Assembly (NCBI GenBank): GCA_024275575.1
Contig: JAJRYV010000076.1
Span: 78,218 to 142,217 of the forward strand
Source of the DNA: a bacterium
Lineage (GTDB): Bacteria > Zhuqueibacterota > Zhuqueibacteria > Zhuqueibacterales > Geothermadaptataceae
Length of the DNA: 64,000 bases
Reading direction: 5' to 3'
A program made the position numbers and the translations under genes. This document shows positions 27,860 through 35,328 of the stretch, piece by piece (positions within the stretch are counted from its first letter, which is position 1; every line of letters begins with the position of its first letter). A model generated the notes under the pieces. That model did no database searches. It was not told where the DNA came from and worked only from the letters and a program-made list of their open reading frames with translations.

Positions 27860-30307
27860 ATGTCTGATTCCAAAATGAGCAAATCCATTGGTCAATCGAT
27901 GGAACGGGTGAGTGGAAAAATCCAGCTCATTCATCAAGGCTATCTCTGGCAAATTGTCATCGTTTTGGCCTTTATTGTTCTTTCACTGCTGATGTTTCCG
28001 AAAGGCAAATCATTCAAGTTTTCTAACTTAAAGGTCGGAGAAATAAATGTTGGTGAACCGATTGTCGCACCTTTCACCTTTTCGATCAATAAATCTGCAG
28101 AGGAATACACCCAGGATAAAGAGAATGCCCGGAAAAATATTTTGCCCTATTTTTCCCGTTCTGACAGCATTGCGATTCAGTGTGAAGATCAGGCCAAATC
28201 CTTGCTTATGGATATTCAGGTAATTATCAAATCTGAAATACCGGATTCGACAAAGCAGTTTCAGCTCGTCGATGTCTTTTCACGCAACAAGATCAACACA
28301 TCCATCGATATTCTTACATTCTTTATCAAGCAATTCAACGACAAGGAAAAACAGAGTGATACAGGAGCTTTATCCTTTGAGGCCTTCACCGAAAAACTGT
28401 TGATTGTATTGCGCGATATCACTGCCATCGGTGTGCTCGATGTGGCACCGGAAGACTTGCCCAACAGCCCGGCACAGATCATTATCAGACAAGATTCGGA
28501 AGTTGAAAGTGTGCAGGCTGATCTTTTCAGTCATGTTAAAAACCTGAATGAAAATATTTTGACAAAGTTAAAAGGCCATTTTAGCGATGAAGTGATCTAT
28601 CATGCGGGTTATGATATTTTGCATTCCATCATTCGCCCAAATATTTTATATGATGCCGAAGAAACAAATAAGCGAATAAAGGAGGCGATCGCTCGTGTAC
28701 CCCTCGCCAAGGGGACGGTTCTCGAAAAGGAAAAAATCATTGGCAGTAATGAACGAGTAACCGAAGAGCATATTCAAAAACTCACCTCACTCGCCGAAGA
28801 AAAAACCCGGCGTGAAGGGGCTTCCAGTGACTGGGCTTTTCTTCGCCCCCTGGCCGGCAAGATGATACTCATCAGCGTGGCTGTTTTTTTTCTGCTCATT
28901 TATTTATTTTTAGCGGAAAAGGAGGTTTTCGATAATCCCAAATTATTGCTGATGGTCTTTATTTGCCTGCTGCTTGTCACTTTTAGTTCTTTTGAAATCA
29001 GCGAATTTGCCCTTTCTGAATACCTCATTCCCGTGGCGATCGCCCCCATGTTATTGACCATATTTTTTAATCCCTCGCTGGCATTTATGGGTACGGTGAC
29101 ATTGGCAATTTTGCTTGGCGGTCTGTTGGGAAATGCCTACACAACCACATTTTTAACACTCACAGTCGGAACCATGAGTATTTTATCAGTTAAAAAAGTG
29201 CGTTCCCGCTCCTGGCTTTTCAAATCGATCATCTGGATAACGATGGGTTATATTATCGCCATCAGCGGGCTTGAATTGCTGCGTTATTCATCATTTGAAG
29301 AGCTGTCGATGAAATTGTTGCAGGGTATTATCAATGGCTTTCTGATTCCCATTTTGACATATGGCCTCAGCGTGATCTTCGAATATCTTTTTGATATGAC
29401 GACCGATGCGACCTTGCTTGAATTGTCCGATCTGAACCGGCCCGTTTTGCGAAAACTTGCGTTGCGGGCGCCGGGCTCTTATCATCACAGCATTCTTGTC
29501 GGATCGCTGGCCGAGGCTGCTGCTGAAGCGATTGGCGCAAATTCATTGCTGGCTCGTGTTGGCGCCTATTATCATGATATTGGGAAAATGGAGAAACCCG
29601 AATACTTCGTCGAAAACCAGAAAGGCGGCCGTAACCCGCATGAAAAACTGTCGCCGAGCATGAGCGTTTTAATCCTGGTCAGTCATGTCAAACGCGGCCT
29701 GGAAATCGCCCAGGAACAGGGATTGCCGAAAGAAATTCAGGCTTTTATTCCGCAGCACCACGGCACAAATCTGGTCTCTTATTTTTACAACAAAGCCGTG
29801 GAAAAAAGTGATGGCAAAGAAGTTAATAAAATTGACTATCGCTATCCCGGACCAAAACCACAAACCAAAGAAACCGGCATCGTCATGCTTGCCGATGCGG
29901 TGGAGGCCGCATCGCGCACATTGAAAGACCCGTCCGTGAGCCGCTTGCGAAATCTCGTGAGCAATATCATCGATGAGCGCTTCAACAAGTGTGAACTTGA
30001 CGAGTCACCAATGACGTTGCGCGAACTAAATCAAATTAAAGAAGCTTTTGTGCAAATTCTCACTGGAATTTTCCATGGTCGTATCGAATACCCTGATCCG
30101 GAAAAAATATCGGCTAATGGAAATGGAAACAGGGGTGAACGGCAGGAGAAAAATGCTGAGCAGGCGAAAGCCCGAAAAACCGCTGCTGGTGAGAAAGCTG
30201 AAGAGCAAACCAAGTCACCGGCCACTGAAAATGCTTCTTTAAATAAAGTCGACAACAGTAATGATAACGACATACAATCACAGCAGCCTGAAAAAACTGA
30301 ATCGTAA
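27860..30307 (+). CDS. pgpH: PgpH-type 7TM-HD cyclic-di-AMP phosphodiesterase
   Basis: The family degrades cyclic di-AMP. The 815-residue protein has a first membrane helix (about 28-48) and a large extracytoplasmic 7TMR-HDED domain (about 60-320). A bundle of about seven membrane helices follows (about 330-510), then a cytoplasmic HD domain. The HD metal residues are visible in YHHSILVGSLAEAAAEA (about 540), YYHDIGKMEKPEYF (about 570) and FIPQHHGT. The last 60 residues form an extra charged Glu/Lys/Gln tail not needed by the family. It overlaps ybeY by 47 bases. Confidence 0.92.
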   Translation: MSDSKMSKSIGQSMERVSGKIQLIHQGYLWQIVIVLAFIVLSLLMFPKGKSFKFSNLKVGEINVGEPIVAPFTFSINKSAEEYTQDKENARKNILPYFSRSDSIAIQCEDQAKSLLMDIQVIIKSEIPDSTKQFQLVDVFSRNKINTSIDILTFFIKQFNDKEKQSDTGALSFEAFTEKLLIVLRDITAIGVLDVAPEDLPNSPAQIIIRQDSEVESVQADLFSHVKNLNENILTKLKGHFSDEVIYHAGYDILHSIIRPNILYDAEETNKRIKEAIARVPLAKGTVLEKEKIIGSNERVTEEHIQKLTSLAEEKTRREGASSDWAFLRPLAGKMILISVAVFFLLIYLFLAEKEVFDNPKLLLMVFICLLLVTFSSFEISEFALSEYLIPVAIAPMLLTIFFNPSLAFMGTVTLAILLGGLLGNAYTTTFLTLTVGTMSILSVKKVRSRSWLFKSIIWITMGYIIAISGLELLRYSSFEELSMKLLQGIINGFLIPILTYGLSVIFEYLFDMTTDATLLELSDLNRPVLRKLALRAPGSYHHSILVGSLAEAAAEAIGANSLLARVGAYYHDIGKMEKPEYFVENQKGGRNPHEKLSPSMSVLILVSHVKRGLEIAQEQGLPKEIQAFIPQHHGTNLVSYFYNKAVEKSDGKEVNKIDYRYPGPKPQTKETGIVMLADAVEAASRTLKDPSVSRLRNLVSNIIDERFNKCELDESPMTLRELNQIKEAFVQILTGIFHGRIEYPDPEKISANGNGNRGERQEKNAEQAKARKTAAGEKAEEQTKSPATENASLNKVDNSNDNDIQSQQPEKTES

Positions 30308-30680
30308 CTCTATCCGAAAACTTGCGCAAAGAGTTTGGAATCATTATAATAAAAAGAAGTGCCTGGTCGAAATCAATTTCGTCGATCGTGATGCTATCAT
30401 TTCATTGCATGATCAATATTTTCAAAAGCCATCGATGACCGATGTCATCACTTTCAACTTGGGGATGGGGCCGCATGGAAAAGCGATTGGAGAGATTTAT
30501 ATTTGTCCTGAGTTCGCAGAAATGAGCGCTAAAAAATACAACTGTTCACCGACCGAAGAAATCGCCAGGTTAGTCATCCACGGCATGCTGCATTTTGTCG
30601 GCTTTGATGATGCCACACGAGAGCAGCGGCGGCAAATGCATGAATTGGAAAACAAGTTTTTAGAATTAAATACGGAATAA
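30261..30680 (+). CDS. ybeY: Endoribonuclease YbeY
   Basis: Metal-dependent RNase for 16S rRNA maturation and ribosome quality control, 139 residues. The family core TDVITFNL and GEIYICPE is present, followed by the metal site HGMLHFVGFDD. The usual motif is H-x3-H-x5-H; here the ligands would be His107, His111 and Asp117, so Asp replaces the third His. A similar substitution occurs in Bacteroidota sequences as I recall them. The start codon lies inside the 3' end of pgpH. Confidence 0.93.
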   Translation: MITTYNHSSLKKLNRNSIRKLAQRVWNHYNKKKCLVEINFVDRDAIISLHDQYFQKPSMTDVITFNLGMGPHGKAIGEIYICPEFAEMSAKKYNCSPTEEIARLVIHGMLHFVGFDDATREQRRQMHELENKFLELNTE

Positions 30681-30728
30681 TTTTCCGTTTTAAAATCGAT
30701 ATTCAATTAAACGGAGCAATCAGAAGGT

Positions 30729-32018
30729 TTGGAACACGATCAATTAACCATCAATTTTGTCATCTTTTTTTTCTGCTGCATTTTTTCAGCATTATTCTCT
30801 GGATCGGAAACAGCTTTTTTATCAATTTCTCAATTGAACCGGTCTGAACTGGACGCCGAAGAGAAAAAAAGGTTTAAGAAGCTGACCAGGATCACCGAAC
30901 GTATTCAGGAAATACTGATCGCCATTCTCATCGGCAATACGCTGGCAAATCTCACGGCGGCCACAACTGCAGCCCTGATCGCCTCTGACATCGCCCGCAC
31001 CTACAATCTTAACCACGCGGTAACTCTGGCCGTCGAAGTCATCATCGTGACATTGGTTTTGTTGATTCTAAGCGAGCTGTTGCCGAAGCTGATCGCCGTT
31101 AAGAATCCATTACGTTTTGCAAGTGTTGCTTCCGGGCCACTCTCAGTCTATATCAATTTAATCCGTCCACTTACTTATATTCTCTATTCATTTACAGTAT
31201 TTTTTAAGAAAATTACCGGCTTGCATCACGGCAACATTCCTTTTCGTAAAGAAGAATTGCTTACACTGGTGGAAATTGGCGAGGAAAAAGGGACGCTGGA
31301 AAAAGAAGAACGCGAAATGATCAGTTCGATTTTCGATTTTGGTGATACACAAGTCAAAGAGATTATGGTGCCGCGCATCGATATCGTGGCGGTGGAAAAG
31401 AATACGACATTGAAACAGCTCATCGATTTGATCAAGAAGATGGGGCATACACGTATTCCGATTTTTGATAAATCCATCGATAAAATTTTGGGAGTTTTGC
31501 ACGCCAAAGACCTGCTGCCGTACCTGCACCGGAAAAACGATGAAATCGAATTTTCCGAACTGGTCAGACCGGTCATCTTTGTCCCGGAATATAAAATGAT
31601 CGACGATTTACTGCGTGAATTTCAACGGGAGCAATTGCACATGGCTGTAGTGGTCGATGAATATGGTGGTACCGCCGGGCTGGTGACGCTCGAAGATATT
31701 CTCGAAGAAATCGTTGGCGATATTCAGGATGAATATGATCATGAACCACCTTTGATTCGCAGAATTAATGAAAATACGGTGGTCGTCAATGCTAAAATTG
31801 ATTTACATGATTTGAACAAAGAGCTCGATATCGAGCTGCCAACGGAAGAAGATTTTGGAAGCCTGGGTGGATTTATTTTTAGTTTGACCGGGGCTGTGCC
31901 TGTCAAAGATCAGGTTGTCGATTATAAGGAATGTAAATTTACCGTCGAAAGTATCGAACGAAATAGAATCGGGCAAATCCGTGTTCAGATAAACAGAGCG
32001 ATGGAAACTCAGGAGTGA
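30729..32018 (+). CDS. CNNM/CBS-domain membrane protein (CorC/HlyC, GldE-like)
   Basis: A 429-residue protein with the CNNM (DUF21) membrane domain (about 1-180, four hydrophobic segments, with FSGSETAFLSIS). A tandem CBS pair follows (about 200-330, with VKEIMVPRIDIVAVEKN and VVDEYGGTAGLVTLEDILEE), then a C-terminal CorC/HlyC transporter-associated domain (about 345-425). These proteins are linked to magnesium or cobalt efflux; the Bacteroidota version GldE is linked to gliding. The start is TTG at 30729 with AGAAGG very close upstream, so the exact start is uncertain. It follows ybeY as in many genomes. Confidence 0.9.
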   Translation: MEHDQLTINFVIFFFCCIFSALFSGSETAFLSISQLNRSELDAEEKKRFKKLTRITERIQEILIAILIGNTLANLTAATTAALIASDIARTYNLNHAVTLAVEVIIVTLVLLILSELLPKLIAVKNPLRFASVASGPLSVYINLIRPLTYILYSFTVFFKKITGLHHGNIPFRKEELLTLVEIGEEKGTLEKEEREMISSIFDFGDTQVKEIMVPRIDIVAVEKNTTLKQLIDLIKKMGHTRIPIFDKSIDKILGVLHAKDLLPYLHRKNDEIEFSELVRPVIFVPEYKMIDDLLREFQREQLHMAVVVDEYGGTAGLVTLEDILEEIVGDIQDEYDHEPPLIRRINENTVVVNAKIDLHDLNKELDIELPTEEDFGSLGGFIFSLTGAVPVKDQVVDYKECKFTVESIERNRIGQIRVQINRAMETQE

Positions 32019-32043
32019 CTCGGTTAATAACAGGCGGTTAATC

Positions 32044-33063
32044 ATGCAGACTGAAAAAAATGAATTGCGGCGGGATCCCATCAGTGGAAGCTGGACGATT
32101 GTAATCAATAATCACAGAAAGCTTGAAGATTTATTGCTGCCGCCCGAAAAGCCCCCGGCCTCACCGGAATACCTGATTAATTTTGAAAAATTTATTTCTG
32201 GGGAGGAAATTCTACGCATTCCTGCGGAAGAAGGCTCCACACCTGATGACTGGCTTCTCAAAGTCGTTGCCGGCAAGCATCCGGTACTGCAAATTCATGG
32301 GACATTAAACAACAGGGGAAAAGGGCTGTATGATGTCTGTGATGGTGTTGGCGCACATGAAATCGTTATTGAATCGAACCGTCCCGGCATTCCTTTTGAA
32401 GCGCTTGAAACAGCACATATTACTAAAATTTTCAGAGCCTATAGCGCGCGTATCCTCGATTTGAAAAAGGATTTTCGTTTCCGTTATATCACCGTGCATA
32501 AACAACAAAAAAATTCTGTTGCACAATCCACGCTGCGTCCTCTTTCGCAAATCGTTGCGACACCCATCACGCCATTGCGGATTCGCTTAAAACTTGAAAG
32601 TAGTTTGCAGCATTATAAATATAAAGAGCGCTGTTTGTTTTGTGATATTATCTATCAGGAACAGGAAAGTGACGAGCGGCTGGTGGTGGAAAATGACGCG
32701 TTTGTCGCCATTTCTCCCTTTGCCGCATCCGTTCCTTTTCACCTCATTATTCTGCCGAAAAACCATGAACCATTTTATGAAAAAAGTACACAATTAGCAC
32801 AGCTTGCCGCGATAACAAAGGTTGTGTTAAATAAACTCGTCTCCACGACCGGCCAGAACAATTATGAGATTTTTGTCAACAGCGCACCCAATCTCGAGTC
32901 AGCAAAACGGCGAGGGTATTGGAAAACCCTGGAAAATGATTACCATTGGCAGATCGAAATATTGCCCACCCTGTCGTTTCGCAGCGATATTAACGAAGAT
33001 GTCGGCTTCCCCATCAACTGTATTTCTCCGGAAGAAGTCACACGGCTTTTAAAACAGAGTTAA
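32044..33063 (+). CDS. GalT-like protein lacking the catalytic histidines
   Basis: The overall fold and landmarks are those of galactose-1-phosphate uridylyltransferase (HIT superfamily): RRDPISGSWTIV (9-20), GVGAHEIVIES (101-111), SQIVATPITP (168-177), CLFCDIIYQE (197-206) and PFHLIILPKNH (231-241). The active-site HPHSQ is replaced by Arg165-Pro-Leu167-Ser-Gln169, so both the nucleophile and the zinc-ligand His are lost. The N-terminal CxxC zinc motif, normally near residue 45, is also missing, while Cys197/Cys200 remain. The 339-residue length is normal and the frame is intact, so it is kept as a gene, probably without transferase activity. It lies 25 bases after the CNNM gene. Confidence 0.82.
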   Translation: MQTEKNELRRDPISGSWTIVINNHRKLEDLLLPPEKPPASPEYLINFEKFISGEEILRIPAEEGSTPDDWLLKVVAGKHPVLQIHGTLNNRGKGLYDVCDGVGAHEIVIESNRPGIPFEALETAHITKIFRAYSARILDLKKDFRFRYITVHKQQKNSVAQSTLRPLSQIVATPITPLRIRLKLESSLQHYKYKERCLFCDIIYQEQESDERLVVENDAFVAISPFAASVPFHLIILPKNHEPFYEKSTQLAQLAAITKVVLNKLVSTTGQNNYEIFVNSAPNLESAKRRGYWKTLENDYHWQIEILPTLSFRSDINEDVGFPINCISPEEVTRLLKQS

Positions 33064-33116
33064 ACTCCGGCAGCAGGAATGCACTTCGATCCATTCCCCG
33101 GTTAAGGATATTTAAC

Positions 33117-33143
33117 TTGAATTAGAAAAGTATCTTTTATAAA
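33117..33143 (+). promoter_or_regulatory. Possible promoter upstream of sfsA
   Basis: TTGAAT (33117-33122) and TATAAA (33138-33143) are spaced by 15 bases, which is short. They lie in the only gap before sfsA. Confidence 0.3.
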
Positions 33144-33197
33144 TCATGAAACCAGGCCTGCGGCTGATTCGGTCACATCTGATGATGAAAATATAAA

Positions 33198-33911
33198 GTG
33201 ACAACCAGCATGCTCTTTGAACCAGAATTGATCCAGGGCATTTTAATCAAACGCTACAAACGTTTTCTGGCAGATATATCGCTTGCGGACGGTAAAAAGA
33301 TCACCGCGCATTGCCCGAATTCGGGCCGCATGACCGGTTGTGCCGATCCTGGTTCAGTCGTATTTGTCTCTCCCGCAAGCAACCCTAAAAGAAAATTGCA
33401 ATATACCTGGGAGTTAACAAAACTTGCAAAGAACAACTGGATTGGCGTAAACACGATGCGCACGAACCGCATCGTTGAAGAAGCGTTGCGGAATCAAAAA
33501 ATCCTGGAGCTGGATAGTGGCCTTTCATTGCAACGGGAGGTGAATTACGGAAAAAACAGCCGCATTGATTTTTTACTCACCGAAAGCAATGCGACAAAGA
33601 TTTACCTTGAAGTGAAGAACGTATCCCTGGTAGAAAACGGCACTGCACTTTTCCCGGATGCGGTGACAAAACGTGGACAAAAACACCTGAAGGAACTCAT
33701 TGGAGTTGTGGAAAGCGGCAATCGGGGTGTAATGTTCTATCTTGTCAACAGACAGGATGCCGCAGTTTTTCAGCCGGCCGATCATATCGACCCGAATTAC
33801 GCCCGGCTTTTGCGTCAGGCTAAAAAGTCTGGCGTCGAGATTTTTGTTTATCAAACTGAAGCCGACAACCATAGTATCAGTTTAGGAAAATCACTGGTTT
33901 TTAACATTTAA
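33198..33911 (+). CDS. sfsA: SfsA family DNA-binding/nuclease-like protein
   Basis: SfsA ('sugar fermentation stimulation') proteins of about 235 residues have an OB-fold plus a PD-(D/E)XK-like domain. Family motifs seen are KRYKRFLADISLADG (about 19-33), HCPNSGRMTGC (about 38-48), NYGKNSRIDFLL, IYLEVKNVSLVENG and FPDAVTKRGQKHLKEL. The invariant K-N-V after the acidic residues is intact. The start is GTG 33198; an ATG at 33210 is an alternative, and neither has a clear ribosome site. The molecular role of the family is not settled. Confidence 0.93.
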   Translation: MTTSMLFEPELIQGILIKRYKRFLADISLADGKKITAHCPNSGRMTGCADPGSVVFVSPASNPKRKLQYTWELTKLAKNNWIGVNTMRTNRIVEEALRNQKILELDSGLSLQREVNYGKNSRIDFLLTESNATKIYLEVKNVSLVENGTALFPDAVTKRGQKHLKELIGVVESGNRGVMFYLVNRQDAAVFQPADHIDPNYARLLRQAKKSGVEIFVYQTEADNHSISLGKSLVFNI

Positions 33912-33929
33912 CCAGCAATTGAGGGTGTC

Positions 33930-34121
33930 ATGTTCGAAACACAAGCACGATACCGCTGTGTGTTTTGCGGTGCGGAAAATGTTGTAGATGTGGATTTAAG
34001 CGGCGGGCTGGATCAGGAATATACTGAAGATTGTGAGGTCTGTTGCGCACCAAATAAAATTCACATTCACTTTGATGACAAGGATTTTCGTGCTGCCGTT
34101 ACCTCAGATTTTGACGAATAA
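33930..34121 (+). CDS. CPXCG-motif cysteine-rich small protein
   Basis: A 63-residue zinc-ribbon-like protein with two cysteine knuckles: CVFCGAEN near the N-terminus and CEVCCAPN in the middle. The sequence between them is acidic, and the end is also acidic (HFDDKDFRAAVTSDFDE). This is the layout of the CPXCG family of small proteins, here with Val at the X-adjacent Pro. GAGGG precedes the ATG. The function of the family is unknown. It is convergent with greA. Confidence 0.85.
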   Translation: MFETQARYRCVFCGAENVVDVDLSGGLDQEYTEDCEVCCAPNKIHIHFDDKDFRAAVTSDFDE

Positions 34122-34144
34122 TGCACGCAACAGATTATCGCAGG

Positions 34145-34624
34145 TTAGTCCTCGTAATATTGTATTTTTAGAACTTTGAATTCCTCCGGTCCACGCGGAA
34201 GTTGAACCATCACCGTATCACCTTCCCGGTGTTTCATCAGGCCTCTGGCAAGCGGCGATTGATAGCTGATGATGCCTTTTTCTATGTCGGTCTCACCGTC
34301 TCCCAGGATGGAATAGCTGATGATCTCGCCGCTGGAAACCTTCTCGATTTTAATGGTTTTACCGAGAGTGACGATATCCGCCGGCAAATCTTCTTTGCGA
34401 ATGACGCGCGCACTTTGAAAGCGTTCCTGCAAGGTTCCCAGTTTAGCCATTGTGTTTGCCTGCTTGTTTTTTGCCGCTTCATATTCCGCATTCTCACGCA
34501 GATCACCGTGTTCGCGCGCTTTACCGATTTCCTGAGCAATTTCATTCTTCAAGTATTTTTCCAGCGCTTCGATTTCCTGGCGCAATTTTTCGTAACCTTT
34601 TTCTGTGAAATAATAAACTTGCAT
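34145..34624 (-). CDS. greA: Transcription elongation factor GreA
   Basis: GreA reactivates backtracked RNA polymerase by stimulating transcript cleavage. The 159-residue protein has the N-terminal coiled-coil (about 8-75), whose tip carries the acidic catalytic loop GDLRENAEYEAAKNKQ (about 40-55). A C-terminal FKBP-like domain follows, ending in the family pattern SPLARGLMKHREGDTVMVQLP. The start is ATG with AGAGG upstream on the minus strand. Confidence 0.96.
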   Translation of the reverse strand: MQVYYFTEKGYEKLRQEIEALEKYLKNEIAQEIGKAREHGDLRENAEYEAAKNKQANTMAKLGTLQERFQSARVIRKEDLPADIVTLGKTIKIEKVSSGEIISYSILGDGETDIEKGIISYQSPLARGLMKHREGDTVMVQLPRGPEEFKVLKIQYYED

Positions 34625-34760
34625 TAAATTATACCTCTTTGATCTGTTGAGGGCGTTTAAATAAGTTCAATTTATCAAACGAAGAAAACCGGATCGATCC
34701 GTAATATAACTTCTGGTTTTTCTTTTTAATTGCGATAAATTTAGAACCGAGAGATAAAAA

Positions 34761-34796
34761 AAGCGCGCTATTTCAAATAACGCGCTTGCTTTTTCA
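34761..34796 (-). terminator. Bidirectional terminator-like hairpin upstream of greA
   Basis: AAGCGCG (34761-34767) pairs with CGCGCTT (34781-34787), and the inner TATTT/AAATA also pairs. Read on the minus strand the stem is followed directly by seven T; on the plus strand it is followed by GCTTTTTC. It would stop transcripts entering from the repeat region before they reach greA. No gene is visible upstream on the minus strand, which leaves its source open. Confidence 0.5.
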
Positions 34797-34839
34797 ATCA
34801 GCTGTAAAAATATACAAAAGACCGTATCCGTTCGCAAGT

Positions 34840-34920
34840 GAATTCTTGAAAAATGATAAGCGTGCCCTTGCGAGGTGTTTGCAAGAGCAGGTCGGCGTAT
34901 CCATGAGCTTGACACGCTAA
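34840..34920. repeat. Palindromic segment in the greA-mutY gap
   Basis: GCGTG near 34860 and CACGC near 34913 form an outer pair. Inside, CCTTGCGAG and the nearby TTTGCAAGAG give CTTGC/GCAAG pairing. Together with the two inverted repeats downstream it makes this 700-base gap unusually rich in foldable sequence. No open reading frame with coding character is seen here. Confidence 0.35.
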
Positions 34921-34962
34921 AATCACCCTGAATTGTATCTCGCTTAGCTAGCACAATTTTTA

Positions 34963-35059
34963 ATAAATAGAGCGGAGCGATGTCCTGAGCTTGCCGATGG
35001 GGCATCCTCGCCGAGCTGCACGAGCGTTACGCTCAGTAAGGCGCTATCGCTCTATTTAT
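34963..35059. repeat. Inverted repeat, 12-base arms, 73-base interior
   Basis: ATAAATAGAGCG (34963-34974) is exactly complementary to CGCTCTATTTAT (35048-35059). The interior is GC-rich and contains shorter pairings such as GAGCGTTACGCTC. It could be a small non-autonomous mobile element or a structured RNA. Confidence 0.5.
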
Positions 35060-35085
35060 CACGAGTGAGACTAAACAAATACCCA

Positions 35086-35235
35086 GGATCAATGTCATTA
35101 AGTTCGTGGATGTTGACCCTTGCAAAGGTTAGAAAAATCAACAAGTTAATCTCAAAGCGTGTTACTCTGTCATAACTCTTGTATTACCAGTAACCTTGCA
35201 AGGGTGCCCACAGCCTAACTTAATGATATTGACCC
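35086..35235. repeat. MITE-like inverted repeat (about 150 bases, arms about 45 bases)
   Basis: The outer arms TCAATGTCATTAAGTT (35089-35104) and AACTTAATGATATTGA (35217-35232) are complementary with one mismatch. The inner arms ACCCTTGCAAAGGTTA (35116-35131) and TAACCTTGCAAGGGT (35191-35205) are complementary apart from one extra A. The two arms are in register over about 45 bases, with a central unpaired 59 bases and no coding capacity. This is the form of a MITE or large palindromic repeat. Its right end overlaps the -35 box of the mutY promoter. Confidence 0.7.
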
Positions 35236-35258
35236 AAGATTTACTGAAAGCGTATAAT
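35229..35258 (+). promoter_or_regulatory. Promoter of mutY-clpS, -35 box inside the MITE-like repeat end
   Basis: TTGACC (35229-35234) and TATAAT (35253-35258) are separated by 18 bases. The -10 box is perfect, and the -35 box has five of six matches and lies in the terminal arm of the inverted repeat. It is about 70 bases upstream of the mutY ribosome site. Confidence 0.65.
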
Positions 35259-35328
35259 TCAATTGAAATTATAACGGATTTTTTTTATTATTTGCTGCAC
35301 AGGAAAACGCTATCCAAGGGAGGCTCCT

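Noticed and set aside
34667..35005. 112-codon minus-strand open frame between greA and mutY
   Set aside because: It runs through a terminator hairpin and inverted repeats, has no protein-like motif, and is best explained by chance.
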